Positions 17,997 through 27,695 of a stretch of 64,000 nt of DNA are shown piece by piece; position 1 is the stretch's first letter; every line of letters begins with the position of its first letter. The notes beneath the pieces were generated by a model. That model was not told where the DNA came from. It made no database searches and was given only the letters and a program-made list of their open reading frames with translations. A program made the translations under genes and the position numbers. The stretch spans positions 1-64,000 of the forward strand of contig NZ_JACJSA010000009.1 of the NCBI RefSeq assembly GCF_014697545.1, written 5' to 3'. This DNA is from Oscillatoria sp. FACHB-1407 (GTDB lineage Bacteria > Cyanobacteriota > Cyanobacteriia > Elainellales > Elainellaceae).

Positions 17997-18782
17997 GTGG
18001 CTGACTCATCTTTACTTAGCCATTCCACAAATATTTTTAAGGGCATTGCGCTGTTTACTCCGGGTGGAGACTTAGTCTATTGCATAGACCCTCACAAGCG
18101 CGATCGCTGGCATGTACAATTGTGTGCGACGCTACAAGAGATGTTGGGACTCAGCGAGTTGCCCCATTTTTTGTCGCCTTTTTACGCGGCTACAATCGAT
18201 CGCTGGCTCAATCCTAAAACTCAACACATTGAAACCTATGCCGAAGCCTCTCCCCTCGTGCTGCGCTATCAAGGGCTGTTGAATGCAGTATTTGGATTAG
18301 AGGATGTGATCTGGAAACCGATCCCAGGGTTAGAGGATTTGTGTGACCCGATTGTCATGTCAACCTACCAAACCCAGTTTCCGCAACTATGGGAGACTCA
18401 TGATTTAGTGGTGCAGCTTGATCAGGCTAAAATCAATTCTGCTCAGGCTCAGTTAAAAAGCTCTCAACTCTCGTGGTCACCGATGCCGCCTGCTCCAACT
18501 GCACAGGGCTACGTGTTGCGGCTTTACGTTTCCGGTAATAACACTGCCACAGAGCGAATTCTGCAAAACTTACACCATCTACTGGAGCGATCGCTCAAAC
18601 ATCCCTACACGCTGAAGGTGGTCGATATTTACAAGCACCCTGACCTGGCGGAGAATGACCAAATTGCTGCCACCCCAACGTTGGTCAAGGTCTATCCTCC
18701 TCCTGTCAGGCGAATTGTCGGTGATTTAGAGGATGTGGCTAAAATTCTGCAAATCCTTGCTTCCCCTATCGAAAATTTCTAA
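17997..18782 (+). CDS. KaiB-domain protein with an additional N-terminal domain
   Basis: 261 residues from a GTG start. The C-terminal ~95 residues (about 168-261) have the thioredoxin-like KaiB fold pattern: YVLRLYVSGNNTATERILQNL, then YTLKVVDIYKHPDLAENDQIAATPTLVKVYPPPVRRIVGDL. These match KaiB segments ([50 protein letters not shown] in typical KaiB). The N-terminal ~165 residues (FKGIALFTPGGDLVYCIDPHKR ...) form a separate domain I do not recognise. True KaiB is only ~100 residues and lies beside kaiA/kaiC; here the neighbour is pilT, so this is a KaiB-like protein, perhaps coupling clock or redox signals to pili. The stop overlaps the stop of the convergent lipoprotein gene. Confidence 0.8.
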   Translation: MADSSLLSHSTNIFKGIALFTPGGDLVYCIDPHKRDRWHVQLCATLQEMLGLSELPHFLSPFYAATIDRWLNPKTQHIETYAEASPLVLRYQGLLNAVFGLEDVIWKPIPGLEDLCDPIVMSTYQTQFPQLWETHDLVVQLDQAKINSAQAQLKSSQLSWSPMPPAPTAQGYVLRLYVSGNNTATERILQNLHHLLERSLKHPYTLKVVDIYKHPDLAENDQIAATPTLVKVYPPPVRRIVGDLEDVAKILQILASPIENF

Positions 18783-20758
18783 TTCTCTGTGTCCGCTTCA
18801 GCAGGTGTGTCCACATTGGGTGTCACTGCATCGGGCACCTCGGTCGCTGGCTCTGGAATCTCAATCACCTCTGGAATCTCAGACGGAGCAGGAGGCACGG
18901 ACGGAGGTGCAACCGAACGACGACCTGGAGCCACAGGGCGGGTAGGAGCCGAGCGACGGAAACGATTGAAGAAAGTTTGAACGGGCGATCGCTTCGAGCT
19001 ATCCGCAGAGGGTCGCTCCGATTCATCGGGAGTAGATTCCGCCTCATTCGGAGATGAAACTCTGGGTTCAGGCTGCATGGATTCCGGTTCACCTGGCTCA
19101 ACCACAGGGCTTTCAGCAGGAATTTCCTCAAAGGTGCTGCCAGATGTAGGGAGTAGCTCCTCAAAATCAGGCAATTCTGGATTGGGTGTCGCTGGTGATA
19201 CAGGAACCGCTTCCTCCACATCAGATTCCACCTGACCCTTCTCTGTTGCTGGTTCGGGCACTACCTCCACTGATGCTTCAGGACTGGGGGCGACAAGCTC
19301 AGGCGTAACGGGTTCCGGTGACAGGACGGGGGTAGGAGTTGGAGAAGGGGTAAACCGCTGCCGGAAACGATCGAAAAATCCTCTCTTAGGAGTTGCAGGT
19401 TCAGATGATGGGGCGATCGCGTCTGAGCCAGATCCAGTCTCCTCGGTTGGTTCTGGAGCTTGCTCTGCCGCCGGTATTTCCTCAGAAGGCTCACTCTGAG
19501 ATGCAGTTGGGGTGATGGCTCCCGGTTCCTGTAGTTCCGTCTTGTCTTGCTCATCCGCTGGCTCTGTTAGAGGCTCATCCACCGGAAAAGCTGATGGTTC
19601 TGTTGGTTCAGCAACTGGACTGGGTACAGGTTCTGGACTAGGGAGAGGTTCTGGAGAAGCCTCTGGTTGAGGTTCTGAGGGTTCTTGCTGCTCAGTGGGT
19701 GAACTAACATCATCCGTAACCCCGGCTTCTGGCTCCGCGACATCTTCCTGTTCAGTGGATTTGACCGAATCTGTGATCTTTGGCTCCCGTTCTGCTGCTT
19801 CAGGGGCTTCTTCGGGGGTCGGTTCTGGCGCAGGTGCCTCAGGGACATAAACATAATTCGGGTCAATAATGCCACGCGCTTCAGCTTCAGAGAGTTCGCC
19901 TCTGACTAACTGAGAGAGGGTGTCATCGCCACCTGGCTCGTAGGTCACAATCCGCGCTGTGTTATTAAACGTGTTGTTAAACGGATTGTTGTTCTCATCC
20001 AGTAATTCGAGTTGTACCCAGTTTTTGCCAGTTTTGAAGCCTTTGAGATAGATGGCATCCCAGGCGTTAAACGTAAAGCTTTGACCGTTGACCGTGCAGC
20101 GAACCTTCCAATCACGGATGTCATCATCCGATCGCTCCTGGGCAATCAAATGTAAGGGAGCGTTGGTCAGGTAAAAGTCCAATAAAATCGGCTCTGCCCC
20201 ATAGCTCCCTTGAGGTCGGCTGTAGGTGAGCAAAGGTTGCGTGGGATCAGGCTGATTGTCAGGTGTTTTGGTATAGATGTGAAAGGTGGTCTGAGCAAAC
20301 GCCCCTTCGTTTTTAAAGCTTTCGTGCCACGGGCGGGAGGCAAATGCCCGAATGGTGTGGGTACCTGGAGTCAGATCTTCAAAGACCAGGGGTTCGTTTG
20401 CGTTATAGACCGCTTGGTAGGGCTGATTGTCGAGAAATACATGGAGGTGGGGTCCGAGCCCTAACTCCTCATCTTTAAAGAGGGGGAGGTCTTTGACCTG
20501 AAAGCGTACCGAGATGCGATCGCTCTGAATCACCTCATTTGCACGGGGACTGAGAATTTTGACTTGGGGTTGATAAATCTCCAATGCCCCCCGCAGAGCT
20601 TGAATGGTTTCAGGTGGAGCCACCTCTGAGAGCCTGTTCGTCAGGATGGCAGATTCGCTTGTACTAGGGGCACTGGTGCGAGTAACAGGGGGATTGCCAC
20701 ATCCCAAAGTGGTTAAACTGACCAGCATCACGAATGCCACTGCCAAAATTCGCTTCAC
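18779..20758 (-). CDS. Acidic, Pro/Glu-rich lipoprotein of unknown function
   Basis: About 659 residues from a GTG at 20758, which has GGAG five bases before it and gives a clean lipoprotein signal peptide (KRILAVAFVMLVSLTTLGCG; an upstream ATG at 20794 adds twelve residues). After the lipidated Cys comes a globular part (about 30-290) with the elements KILSPRANEVIQSDRISVRFQVKDLPLF and GPHLHVFLDNQPY, which look like a beta-sandwich carrying a His-x-His pair. From about residue 310 to the end the protein is low complexity, rich in Pro, Glu, Ser and Thr, with two short basic islands (FFDRFRQRF and FFNRFRRS) spaced about 150 residues apart. It is likely a periplasmic or cell-wall-spanning protein. 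I do not recognise a named family. Confidence 0.7.
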   Translation of the reverse strand: MKRILAVAFVMLVSLTTLGCGNPPVTRTSAPSTSESAILTNRLSEVAPPETIQALRGALEIYQPQVKILSPRANEVIQSDRISVRFQVKDLPLFKDEELGLGPHLHVFLDNQPYQAVYNANEPLVFEDLTPGTHTIRAFASRPWHESFKNEGAFAQTTFHIYTKTPDNQPDPTQPLLTYSRPQGSYGAEPILLDFYLTNAPLHLIAQERSDDDIRDWKVRCTVNGQSFTFNAWDAIYLKGFKTGKNWVQLELLDENNNPFNNTFNNTARIVTYEPGGDDTLSQLVRGELSEAEARGIIDPNYVYVPEAPAPEPTPEEAPEAAEREPKITDSVKSTEQEDVAEPEAGVTDDVSSPTEQQEPSEPQPEASPEPLPSPEPVPSPVAEPTEPSAFPVDEPLTEPADEQDKTELQEPGAITPTASQSEPSEEIPAAEQAPEPTEETGSGSDAIAPSSEPATPKRGFFDRFRQRFTPSPTPTPVLSPEPVTPELVAPSPEASVEVVPEPATEKGQVESDVEEAVPVSPATPNPELPDFEELLPTSGSTFEEIPAESPVVEPGEPESMQPEPRVSSPNEAESTPDESERPSADSSKRSPVQTFFNRFRRSAPTRPVAPGRRSVAPPSVPPAPSEIPEVIEIPEPATEVPDAVTPNVDTPAEADTEN

Positions 20759-20889
20759 GTTGCTCCACCAATATCTGCAAAACACCTCAGCCACTCCTGG
20801 GAATTAACCCTCTGTTCGTCAAAGTCTGCTCATAGGGCACTATATCGGATAAAGACTCCGAATGTTCCCACAATTCGCAGGTAGCCCCC

Positions 20890-21696
20890 ATGAGACTCAG
20901 TAGTGGCGTTCGACAATTTTGGTTGGTCATCGGATTCAACCTGATTTCGGCTGTTGGCTTTACCGCAGTAATTGCCTACTTCTTAAATTGGAGATATGCG
21001 GTTTTGGTGGGAGTGTCTACGGCTTGGTTTGCGGTGTGGAGAGAGGTATGCAGCATTAAACAGAGAATGGTGCGATCGCTGCCTGATCAATTGGATTTTC
21101 AGCCTGTTAACTTCAAAGACTTTGATTTTCAGTTGAATGTCAATACGTTGGAGCAGCAGACCAAGGACTTAGAAGCTTTAGGCTTTGTTCGCTTGCAAGA
21201 CTACGCGCTGCAACCCTCACAGGGTCTGGCACGATGCTTCGCCCATCCAGCCCATTACTGCTTTGCTGAAGTTGGACAGATAATCGATGCAGCGGGAAAA
21301 ACGGCCATCGCAAATCCGGCCATCTTCAGTTATCTCTCGGATGATTGGGCATTGAGTCATGTACAAGGGGAGCCATCTCTCGGCAGCGGCATCGCGTTGT
21401 TGTGGCGTAACCCTAAAGGGGTTGGAATTTATCATCCCGATACCAACTTGAAGGATCTCCTTGACATTCATCTGCGGTTTCGGCAGAAGATGATTCAAGA
21501 TTTGGGGATCACTGTGCTCACAGATGGCTCCTGGGAGGCTTACGGGGCAGGACAACAGAAGGCAGCACGCGATCGCAAAACAGCATTGAGGCAACGAAAT
21601 CTGTTAGTTGGCATGATTAAAGTGACACTATTTGAACTCAATCCCACGCTGGAGTGGTTGGGTGCTTATGCCAAACCGGGCAAGCGGTCGGTCTAA
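20890..21696 (+). CDS. Cyanobacterial membrane-anchored protein of unknown function
   Basis: 268 residues. Two hydrophobic segments near the N-terminus (about residues 10-30 FWLVIGFNLISAVGFTAVIA and 33-48 YAVLVGVSTAWFAVW) form a membrane hairpin; the remaining ~215 residues are soluble and mixed alpha/beta (TLEQQTKDLEALGFVRLQDY; HPAHYCFAEVGQIID; LRFRQKMIQDLGITVLTDGSWEAYGAGQQ). The stretch with repeated LG-x-x-x-L-x-D pattern recalls proteins that are conserved in cyanobacteria but uncharacterised. It is divergent from the lipoprotein gene (131 bp apart) and stands upstream of psaA on the same strand, separated by 650 bp. No functional assignment is made. Confidence 0.6.
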   Translation: MRLSSGVRQFWLVIGFNLISAVGFTAVIAYFLNWRYAVLVGVSTAWFAVWREVCSIKQRMVRSLPDQLDFQPVNFKDFDFQLNVNTLEQQTKDLEALGFVRLQDYALQPSQGLARCFAHPAHYCFAEVGQIIDAAGKTAIANPAIFSYLSDDWALSHVQGEPSLGSGIALLWRNPKGVGIYHPDTNLKDLLDIHLRFRQKMIQDLGITVLTDGSWEAYGAGQQKAARDRKTALRQRNLLVGMIKVTLFELNPTLEWLGAYAKPGKRSV

Positions 21697-22349
21697 GGCA
21701 AGTGGGCGATCGCCTCTGAGAGAAAAAGGGTGGACTAGCAAAACTTCCTTACAGCAGATCACGAAGTTTGTGAAAAATTGTTGATATTTATTCATTGAAC
21801 GGCAAGAAAGTTACCGATTCATTTCTTCTTAAGTTGCATAAGGTTTGATCAATCTGATTCATAGAAAGTCTCAAGATTTTGTGGGGGCGATCGTGGAAAG
21901 GGAAGCAGATCAAGCGGTTTCGGCGGACTTTCGATTGTTTCATCTCTATCAAAATCATAAAATGTTTCAATGTGTAAACAAACTTGATCGAAAAATCCCT
22001 TTCTGCTTATCGGTCAAAGATGAAAAGCACAGTAAATATAGATTTTCCCACTTTGAATTATTGTTAACTCTGATTAAAGTGGTATTCAGCACCGCTTTAT
22101 AATCTCTAGGAAACCCCCCCCGGTTTGGTCAGAACACTAGTCCAATTCCTTTTGGGTAGTGAATTGACCGCTTCTCTTCTCAAACAGCTCGAACTCTTAA
22201 CAAAAGTTACGTGCCCGTTCTAGGTCTTATGCGCCTGGTTATAAAACATCTGCTAATTACGGATGGTTTGAGAAGAGAATCGTTGCTGAACGTAGAGCTT
22301 GGGGAGAGGGATATCCATCGTTCCTTGTCTAGAGAGAGGAGAGTCTCTG
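21697..22349. other. Long leader/promoter region of psaAB
   Basis: 653 bp with no credible gene (an 85-codon frame at 21845-22102 is not protein-like). It is A+T-rich over 21760-22100, as expected for a strong light-regulated promoter. A TATAAT box is at 22098-22103 and AAACCCCCCCCGGTTT (a small C-rich dyad) follows at about 22111-22126. An imperfect HLR1-like element (TTTACACATTGAAACATT on the minus strand, about 21963-21980) could bind RpaB, but only one half fits well. Confidence 0.45.
22098..22103 (+). promoter_or_regulatory. Candidate -10 element of psaAB
   Basis: TATAAT, about 247 bases before the psaA ATG, at the end of the A+T-rich stretch. No consensus -35 is present at 17 bp, which would fit a factor-dependent promoter. 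This assignment is tentative. Confidence 0.3.
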
Positions 22350-24605
22350 ATGACAACTACCCCACGGGAGCGAGAGGCAAAAGTCAGGGTTGTGGTTGAC
22401 AATGACCCGGTTCCTACTTCATTTGAGAAGTGGGCTAAGCCCGGTCACTTCGATCGCACCCTGTCGAGAGGTCCAAAAACGACAACCTGGATTTGGAACC
22501 TCCACGCCGACGCTCACGATTTTGATAGTCATACCAGTGACCTAGAAGACATCTCACGCAAAATTTTCAGTGCACACTTCGGTCACCTGGCTGTGGTGTT
22601 CATCTGGTTGAGCGGGATGTACTTCCATGGCGCTCGTTTTTCAAACTATGAAGCTTGGCTAAGCGACCCATTGCACATCAAACCAAGTGCCCAAGTCGTT
22701 TGGCCCATTGTCGGACAAGAAATTTTGAATGCAGATGTAGGTGGTGGCTTCCAAGGGATTCAGATCACCTCTGGATTTTTCCAAATTTGGCGTGCCTCTG
22801 GTATTACAAATGAGTTCCAGCTCTATGTAACAGCGATCGGCGGTCTGGTTATGGCTGCTCTGATGCTGTTCGCAGGCTGGTTCCACTACCACAAGCGTGC
22901 GCCCAAGCTGGAATGGTTCCAAAACGTGGAATCCATGCTCAATCACCACCTCTCAGTTTTGCTGGGTTGTGGCTCCTTGGGTTGGGCAGGTCACCAAATT
23001 CACGTTTCTCTGCCTATTAATAAGCTGCTAGATGCTGGGGTTGCTCCTAAAGACATTCCCCTGCCTCATGAGTTCATTCTGAATTCAGGGCTGATGGCAG
23101 AGCTGTATCCCAGCTTTGCAAAGGGTTTGACTCCTTTCTTCACTCTGAACTGGGGTGAATACTCTGATTTCCTCACCTTTAAGGGTGGCTTGAACCCCGT
23201 TACTGGCGGTTTATGGTTAACAGACACAGCGCATCACCACTTGGCGATCGCCGTTCTGTTCATCATTGCAGGTCACATGTACCGCACCAACTGGGGTATC
23301 GGTCACAGCATCAAGGAAATTCTAGAGGCGCACAAAGGCCCCTTCACTGGCGAAGGTCACAAGGGTCTTTATGAGAACCTCACGACTTCCTGGCACGCTC
23401 AGTTGTCAATTAACCTGGCAATGCTCGGTTCGTTGACTATCATCGTGGCTCAGCACATGTACTCCATGCCGCCTTATCCTTATTTGGCGACAGACTATCC
23501 CACTCAGCTCTCTATCTTCACGCATCACATGTGGATTGGAGGCTTCCTGATTGTGGGTGCTGCGGCTCACGCTGCCATCTTCATGGTGCGCGACTATGAT
23601 CCTGAGGTGAACCAAAATAACCTGCTCGATCGGGTCATTCGTCACCGTGATGCCATCATCTCCCACCTCAACTGGGTTTGTATTTTCTTAGGCTTCCACA
23701 GCTTCGGCTTGTACATCCACAACGACACGATGCGTGCGTTGGGTCGCCCTCAAGACATGTTCTCTGATACTGCGATTCAGCTTCAGCCTGTGTTCGCTCA
23801 GTGGATCCAAAACATTCACACTCTGGCTCCCGGTGGTACCGCTCCAAATGCGTTGGCTCCCGCTAGTGTTGTGTTTGGTGGCGACGTCGTTGCTGTTGGT
23901 GGCAAGGTTGCCATGATGCCCATCGCACTCGGCACTGCCGATTTCATGGTGCACCACATTCACGCCTTCACAATTCATGTCACCGTACTGATTCTGTTGA
24001 AAGGTGTGCTGTTTGCTCGCAGTTCTCGCCTCATCCCTGATAAGGCACAACTCGGCTTCCGCTTCCCTTGCGATGGTCCCGGTCGGGGTGGCACCTGCCA
24101 GGTTTCTGGTTGGGATCACGTCTTCCTGGGTCTGTTCTGGATGTACAACTCCTTGTCGATCGCGATTTTCCACTTCAGTTGGAAGATGCAGTCTGACGTG
24201 TGGGGCACTGTCAATGCGGACGGTTCCGTTTCTCACATCACGGGTGGTAACTTTGCTCAAAGTGCCATCACCATCAATGGCTGGTTGCGTGACTTCTTAT
24301 GGGCACAAGCAACTCAGGTGATTGGCTCCTATGGTTCAGCATTGTCTGCTTATGGCTTGTTGTTCCTCGGTGCACACTTTGTTTGGGCATTTAGCTTGAT
24401 GTTCTTGTTCAGCGGTCGTGGCTACTGGCAAGAGCTAATTGAGTCTATCGTTTGGGCACATAACAAGCTGAAGGTTGCCCCCTCGATCCAGCCTCGCGCT
24501 CTGAGCATCATTCAGGGTCGGGCTGTTGGGGTAGCTCACTACCTCTTGGGAGGAATTGTCACCACTTGGGCATTCTTCCTCGCTCGAATCATCGCAGTAA
24601 GCTAG
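22350..24605 (+). CDS. psaA: Photosystem I P700 apoprotein A1
   Basis: 751 residues from ATG 22350 ([18 protein letters not shown]), with an AGAGAGGAGAG ribosome site; this is the standard PsaA start and length. PsaA and PsaB form the photosystem I core heterodimer that binds the special pair P700, most antenna chlorophylls, the A0/A1 acceptors and half of the FX iron-sulfur cluster. Eleven membrane helices are expected. The FX loop [18 protein letters not shown] with both Cys is present, and the many conserved His ligands ([26 protein letters not shown]) are intact. The C-terminal phylloquinone-site region ([12 protein letters not shown]) is also typical. It is the first gene of the psaA-psaB operon and ends 91 bp before psaB. 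Nothing is missing or unusual in the protein. Confidence 0.99.
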   Translation: MTTTPREREAKVRVVVDNDPVPTSFEKWAKPGHFDRTLSRGPKTTTWIWNLHADAHDFDSHTSDLEDISRKIFSAHFGHLAVVFIWLSGMYFHGARFSNYEAWLSDPLHIKPSAQVVWPIVGQEILNADVGGGFQGIQITSGFFQIWRASGITNEFQLYVTAIGGLVMAALMLFAGWFHYHKRAPKLEWFQNVESMLNHHLSVLLGCGSLGWAGHQIHVSLPINKLLDAGVAPKDIPLPHEFILNSGLMAELYPSFAKGLTPFFTLNWGEYSDFLTFKGGLNPVTGGLWLTDTAHHHLAIAVLFIIAGHMYRTNWGIGHSIKEILEAHKGPFTGEGHKGLYENLTTSWHAQLSINLAMLGSLTIIVAQHMYSMPPYPYLATDYPTQLSIFTHHMWIGGFLIVGAAAHAAIFMVRDYDPEVNQNNLLDRVIRHRDAIISHLNWVCIFLGFHSFGLYIHNDTMRALGRPQDMFSDTAIQLQPVFAQWIQNIHTLAPGGTAPNALAPASVVFGGDVVAVGGKVAMMPIALGTADFMVHHIHAFTIHVTVLILLKGVLFARSSRLIPDKAQLGFRFPCDGPGRGGTCQVSGWDHVFLGLFWMYNSLSIAIFHFSWKMQSDVWGTVNADGSVSHITGGNFAQSAITINGWLRDFLWAQATQVIGSYGSALSAYGLLFLGAHFVWAFSLMFLFSGRGYWQELIESIVWAHNKLKVAPSIQPRALSIIQGRAVGVAHYLLGGIVTTWAFFLARIIAVS

Positions 24606-24663
24606 CGATCAGCATCGGCGGTCGGAAATTTCCTAAGATAAATCTCTGGCTCTGCTGATCGCT
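24604..24663. promoter_or_regulatory. Intercistronic inverted repeat between psaA and psaB
   Basis: AGCGATCAGC (24604-24613, overlapping the psaA stop codon) and GCTGATCGCT (24654-24663) are perfect complements enclosing 40 bases that also include the palindrome GGAAATTTCC. The structure could protect or process the psaA-psaB message or tune psaB translation, because it ends 33 bases before the psaB ATG. Confidence 0.5.
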
Positions 24664-24696
24664 GATGGCTGAATTGAGGAGATCAATTTAAGACTT

Positions 24697-26925
24697 ATGG
24701 CAACAAAATTTCCCAAATTTAGCCAAGACCTGGCTCAAGACCCGACCACACGTCGGATCTGGTATGGGATTGCCACTGCTCACGATTTTGAAAGCCATGA
24801 CGGAATGACAGAAGAAAATCTTTACCAAAAGATTTTTGCTTCTCACTTCGGTCATCTCGCAATCATCTTCTTGTGGACATCGGGTAATCTCTTCCACGTC
24901 GCGTGGCAAGGTAACTTTGAGCAATGGATTCAAGACCCATTGCACGTCCGTCCAATCGCTCATGCGATCTGGGATCCCCACTTTGGTAAGCCCGCTGTAG
25001 ATGCCTTCACTCAGGCAGGTGCTTCCAACCCGGTTAACATCGCTTATTCCGGCGTTTATCACTGGTGGTACACCATCGGGATGCGCACCAATGGCGAACT
25101 GTATCAGGGTGCTGTATTCCTGCTCATCCTGGCAGCCGTTCTGCTCTTTGCAGGCTGGTTGCACCTCCAACCCAAGTTCCGCCCCAGCTTGTCCTGGTTT
25201 AAGAACGCTGAGTCTCGCCTCAACCACCACTTGGCTGGTCTGTTTGGGGTTAGCTCGTTGGCTTGGGCAGGTCACTTGATTCACGTTGCGATTCCTGAGT
25301 CTCGCGGCATTCACGTCGGTTGGGATAACTTCCTCTCCGTCAAGCCTCACCCCGCTGGTCTAGCACCATTCTTCACGGGGAACTGGGGTGTGTACGCTGA
25401 GAACCCTGATACGTTGAATCACGTATTCAGCACCTCTGAAGGGGCTGGTAGTGCAATCCTGACCTTCTTGGGTGGCTTCCATCCTCAAACCGAGTCTCTC
25501 TGGTTGACTGACATTGCTCACCACCACTTGGCGATCGCTGTGTTGTTCATCGTTGCCGGTCACATGTACCGCACCAACTTTGGCATCGGTCACAGCATCA
25601 AAGAGATGTTGGATTCTAAGGCAGGTCTGTTCAGCTCTCGTTCTGAAGGTCAGTTCAACTTGCCTCACCAGGGGCTGTATGACACCTACAACAACTCGCT
25701 GCACTTCCAGTTGGGCATCCACCTGGCAGCGTTGGGTGTAATCACCTCTCTGGTGGCTCAGCACATGTATTCGTTGCCTCCTTACGCTTTCATGGCGAAG
25801 GACTTCACCACCCAGGCTGCGCTCTACACCCATCACCAGTACATCGCTGGCTTCCTGATGGTTGGTGCGTTTGCTCACGGTGCAATCTTCTGGGTTCGTG
25901 ACTATGATCCAGCTCAGAACAAAGGCAACGTATTGGATCGCGTCCTCAATCACAAAGAGGCAATCATCTCTCACCTGAGCTGGGTGTCTCTGTTCCTGGG
26001 CTTCCACACCCTGGGTATCTACGTTCACAACGACGTCATGCAAGCCTTCGGTACTCCCGAAAAGCAAATCCTGATTGAGCCTGTGTTTGCGCAGTTCATT
26101 CAAGCGGCTCACGGTAAGGTGCTCTATGGTTTCGATACGTTGTTGTCGAACCCTGATAGCATTGCAACCACCGCTTGGCCGAACCACGGTAACGTGTGGC
26201 TGCCTGGTTGGTTGGATGCCATCAACAGTGGTACTAACTCTCTGTTCTTGACCATTGGGCCTGGCGACTTCCTGGTACACCATGCGATCGCTCTGGGTCT
26301 GCACACCACCACTTTGATTCTGGTCAAAGGTGCGTTGGATGCACGCGGTTCTAAGCTGATGCCCGACAAGAAAGACTTCGGCTACAGCTTCCCTTGCGAT
26401 GGTCCTGGTCGTGGCGGTACTTGTGACATCTCCGGTTGGGATTCCTTCTATCTGGCTATGTTCTGGATGCTCAACACATTGGGTTGGGTTACCTTCTACT
26501 GGCACTGGAAGCACCTCGGTGTATGGCAAGGCAACGTTGCTCAGTTCAATGAGTCGTCTGTGACGATCATGGGCTGGCTGCGGGATTACCTCTGGCTCAA
26601 CTCCGCTCAGTTGATCAACGGTTACAACCCCTACGGCATGAATAACCTGTCTGTTTGGGCGTGGATGTTCCTCTTTGGACACCTCGTTTGGGCAACTGGC
26701 TTCATGTTCTTGATTAGCTGGCGCGGTTACTGGCAAGAGTTGATCGAAACTATCGTTTGGGCACACGAGCGCACTCCTCTCGCGAACCTGGTTCGTTGGA
26801 AAGACAAGCCTGTTGCTCTCTCGATCGTTCAAGCTCGCTTGGTTGGTTTGGCTCACTTCACGGTGGGTTATATCCTGACCTATGCCGCGTTCTTGATCGC
26901 TTCGACAGCAAGCCGATTCGGTTAA
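24697..26925 (+). CDS. psaB: Photosystem I P700 apoprotein A2
   Basis: 742 residues starting [20 protein letters not shown], the standard PsaB N-terminus. PsaB is the second half of the photosystem I core and supplies two of the four Cys ligands of the FX cluster through [18 protein letters not shown], which is intact. The sequence contains the conserved [10 protein letters not shown] and [21 protein letters not shown] segments and ends SRFG. It is co-transcribed with psaA: same strand, 91-bp gap, GAGGAG about 18 bases before the ATG, and a strong terminator 28 bases after the stop. Codon use is uniform with psaA. Long open frames on the opposite strand are shadows of this highly biased gene. 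Confidence 0.99.
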   Translation: MATKFPKFSQDLAQDPTTRRIWYGIATAHDFESHDGMTEENLYQKIFASHFGHLAIIFLWTSGNLFHVAWQGNFEQWIQDPLHVRPIAHAIWDPHFGKPAVDAFTQAGASNPVNIAYSGVYHWWYTIGMRTNGELYQGAVFLLILAAVLLFAGWLHLQPKFRPSLSWFKNAESRLNHHLAGLFGVSSLAWAGHLIHVAIPESRGIHVGWDNFLSVKPHPAGLAPFFTGNWGVYAENPDTLNHVFSTSEGAGSAILTFLGGFHPQTESLWLTDIAHHHLAIAVLFIVAGHMYRTNFGIGHSIKEMLDSKAGLFSSRSEGQFNLPHQGLYDTYNNSLHFQLGIHLAALGVITSLVAQHMYSLPPYAFMAKDFTTQAALYTHHQYIAGFLMVGAFAHGAIFWVRDYDPAQNKGNVLDRVLNHKEAIISHLSWVSLFLGFHTLGIYVHNDVMQAFGTPEKQILIEPVFAQFIQAAHGKVLYGFDTLLSNPDSIATTAWPNHGNVWLPGWLDAINSGTNSLFLTIGPGDFLVHHAIALGLHTTTLILVKGALDARGSKLMPDKKDFGYSFPCDGPGRGGTCDISGWDSFYLAMFWMLNTLGWVTFYWHWKHLGVWQGNVAQFNESSVTIMGWLRDYLWLNSAQLINGYNPYGMNNLSVWAWMFLFGHLVWATGFMFLISWRGYWQELIETIVWAHERTPLANLVRWKDKPVALSIVQARLVGLAHFTVGYILTYAAFLIASTASRFG

Positions 26926-26953
26926 ACCGATCGCTTTGTTAGGTCTATAAATT

Positions 26954-26983
26954 AAAAATCCCCTGCTTCGGCGGGGGATTTTT
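26954..26983 (+). terminator. Rho-independent terminator of psaAB
   Basis: AAAAATCCCCTGC, tetraloop TTCG, GCGGGGGATTTTT: a 13-bp stem (one G-T pair) with an extra-stable UUCG loop and a T-run built into the 3' arm. It starts 28 bases after the psaB stop and is the clearest terminator in the window. Confidence 0.93.
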
Positions 26984-27017
26984 GTTAGGCTTTTAGGATT
27001 AGTTTTGAGCTAGTAAA

Positions 27018-27476
27018 ATGGCATCTTACGGTGATAAACATTCCGAACGCATGTCAAAGCACCACCAAAAGTCGAAATCAAAACGACAGATTAAGCCTTC
27101 CTATGTAATAAAGCGAGTAAGAAGGGCTAATTCTGAAACAGGTTCTTATGTTTCTTCAAAGTTAGTTGATCAGCAATTGATTCAGCAGGTAAAGCATCTA
27201 CCGGATAACCAAAAGAGAAAGGTATTGAGGGAGTTGCTTGAAGATGCTATAGAGAGTGAACTGATTCACACGAGACAAGTAATTGTTTATCCAGATGAGG
27301 ATAATTACTGGGTGGCTGAATGTCCAAGTCTGCCTCCTTGCATTAGTCAAGGTGAAACCAAAAAAGAAGCTATTGAAAACATCAAAGAAGCAATTCAGCT
27401 TTATCTTGAGGTCTTACGAGATGAAGGGCGATCGATTCCTGAAGATCGCTTTGAGACAGTCATTGTTGATGTATGA
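27018..27476 (+). CDS. hicB: HicB-family antitoxin-like protein with N-terminal extension
   Basis: 152 residues from ATG 27018; an internal ATG (MSKHHQKSK) is also possible. The C-terminal ~65 residues (RQVIVYPDEDNYWVAECPSLPPCISQGETKKEAIENIKEAIQLYLE) are a typical HicB partial RNase-H-like fold. The N-terminal half is very basic (KHHQKSKSKRQIKPSYVIKRVRR) and then helical (KLVDQQLIQQVKHLPDNQKRKVLRELLEDA), so it may provide DNA binding for autoregulation. HicB neutralises the mRNA-cleaving toxin HicA. The stop codon (TGA) overlaps the ATG of the following hicA-like gene as ATGA, a translationally coupled arrangement. The region is more A+T-rich than its neighbours, which fits acquisition by transfer. 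Confidence 0.78.
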   Translation: MASYGDKHSERMSKHHQKSKSKRQIKPSYVIKRVRRANSETGSYVSSKLVDQQLIQQVKHLPDNQKRKVLRELLEDAIESELIHTRQVIVYPDEDNYWVAECPSLPPCISQGETKKEAIENIKEAIQLYLEVLRDEGRSIPEDRFETVIVDV

Positions 27477-27695
27477 GTAAATTAACCCTGTATCTCAGGT
27501 GCAGAGTGCATTAGGGCATTGAAAAGTATCGGCTTTGACATTGTTAGACAAAAGGGTAGTCATATTGTTGTGCGTCGCGATGACCCCTATTCCGAGGTAG
27601 TTATTCCAAATCACAAAAAGTTGGCTCGTGGAACATTACGAGCAATTATTCGCCAGATTGGATTGAGTGTAGACGAATTTATTGAGCTATTGTAA
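27473..27695 (+). pseudogene. hicA: hicA toxin gene with one-base frameshift near the start
   Basis: The ATG at 27473 overlaps the hicB stop and gives MSKL, but the frame then closes after 13 codons. One base over, the sequence ISGAECIRALKSIGFDIVRQ followed by KGSHIVVRRDD, NHKKLARGTLRAIIRQIGLS and VDEFIELL is a complete HicA (double-stranded-RNA-binding-fold mRNA interferase) with the active-site His in GSH. Removing one base (most simply one A of TTAACCC, around 27480) restores a 73-codon gene. An in-frame TAA directly before the shifted frame and the lack of a good start inside it argue against an alternative start. The cause is a real inactivating mutation, programmed slippage, or a sequencing error. 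The TAA stop overlaps the next ATG (TAATG). Confidence 0.8.

Noticed and set aside
21963-21980. HLR1-like RpaB site upstream of psaA
   Set aside because: Only one of the two direct half-sites fits; it is kept as a remark, not as a feature of its own.
25360-26856. 498-codon open frame on the strand opposite psaB (and similar frames opposite psaA)
   Set aside because: It is a shadow of the strong codon bias of psaB; the translation has no domain, signal or hydrophobic pattern.
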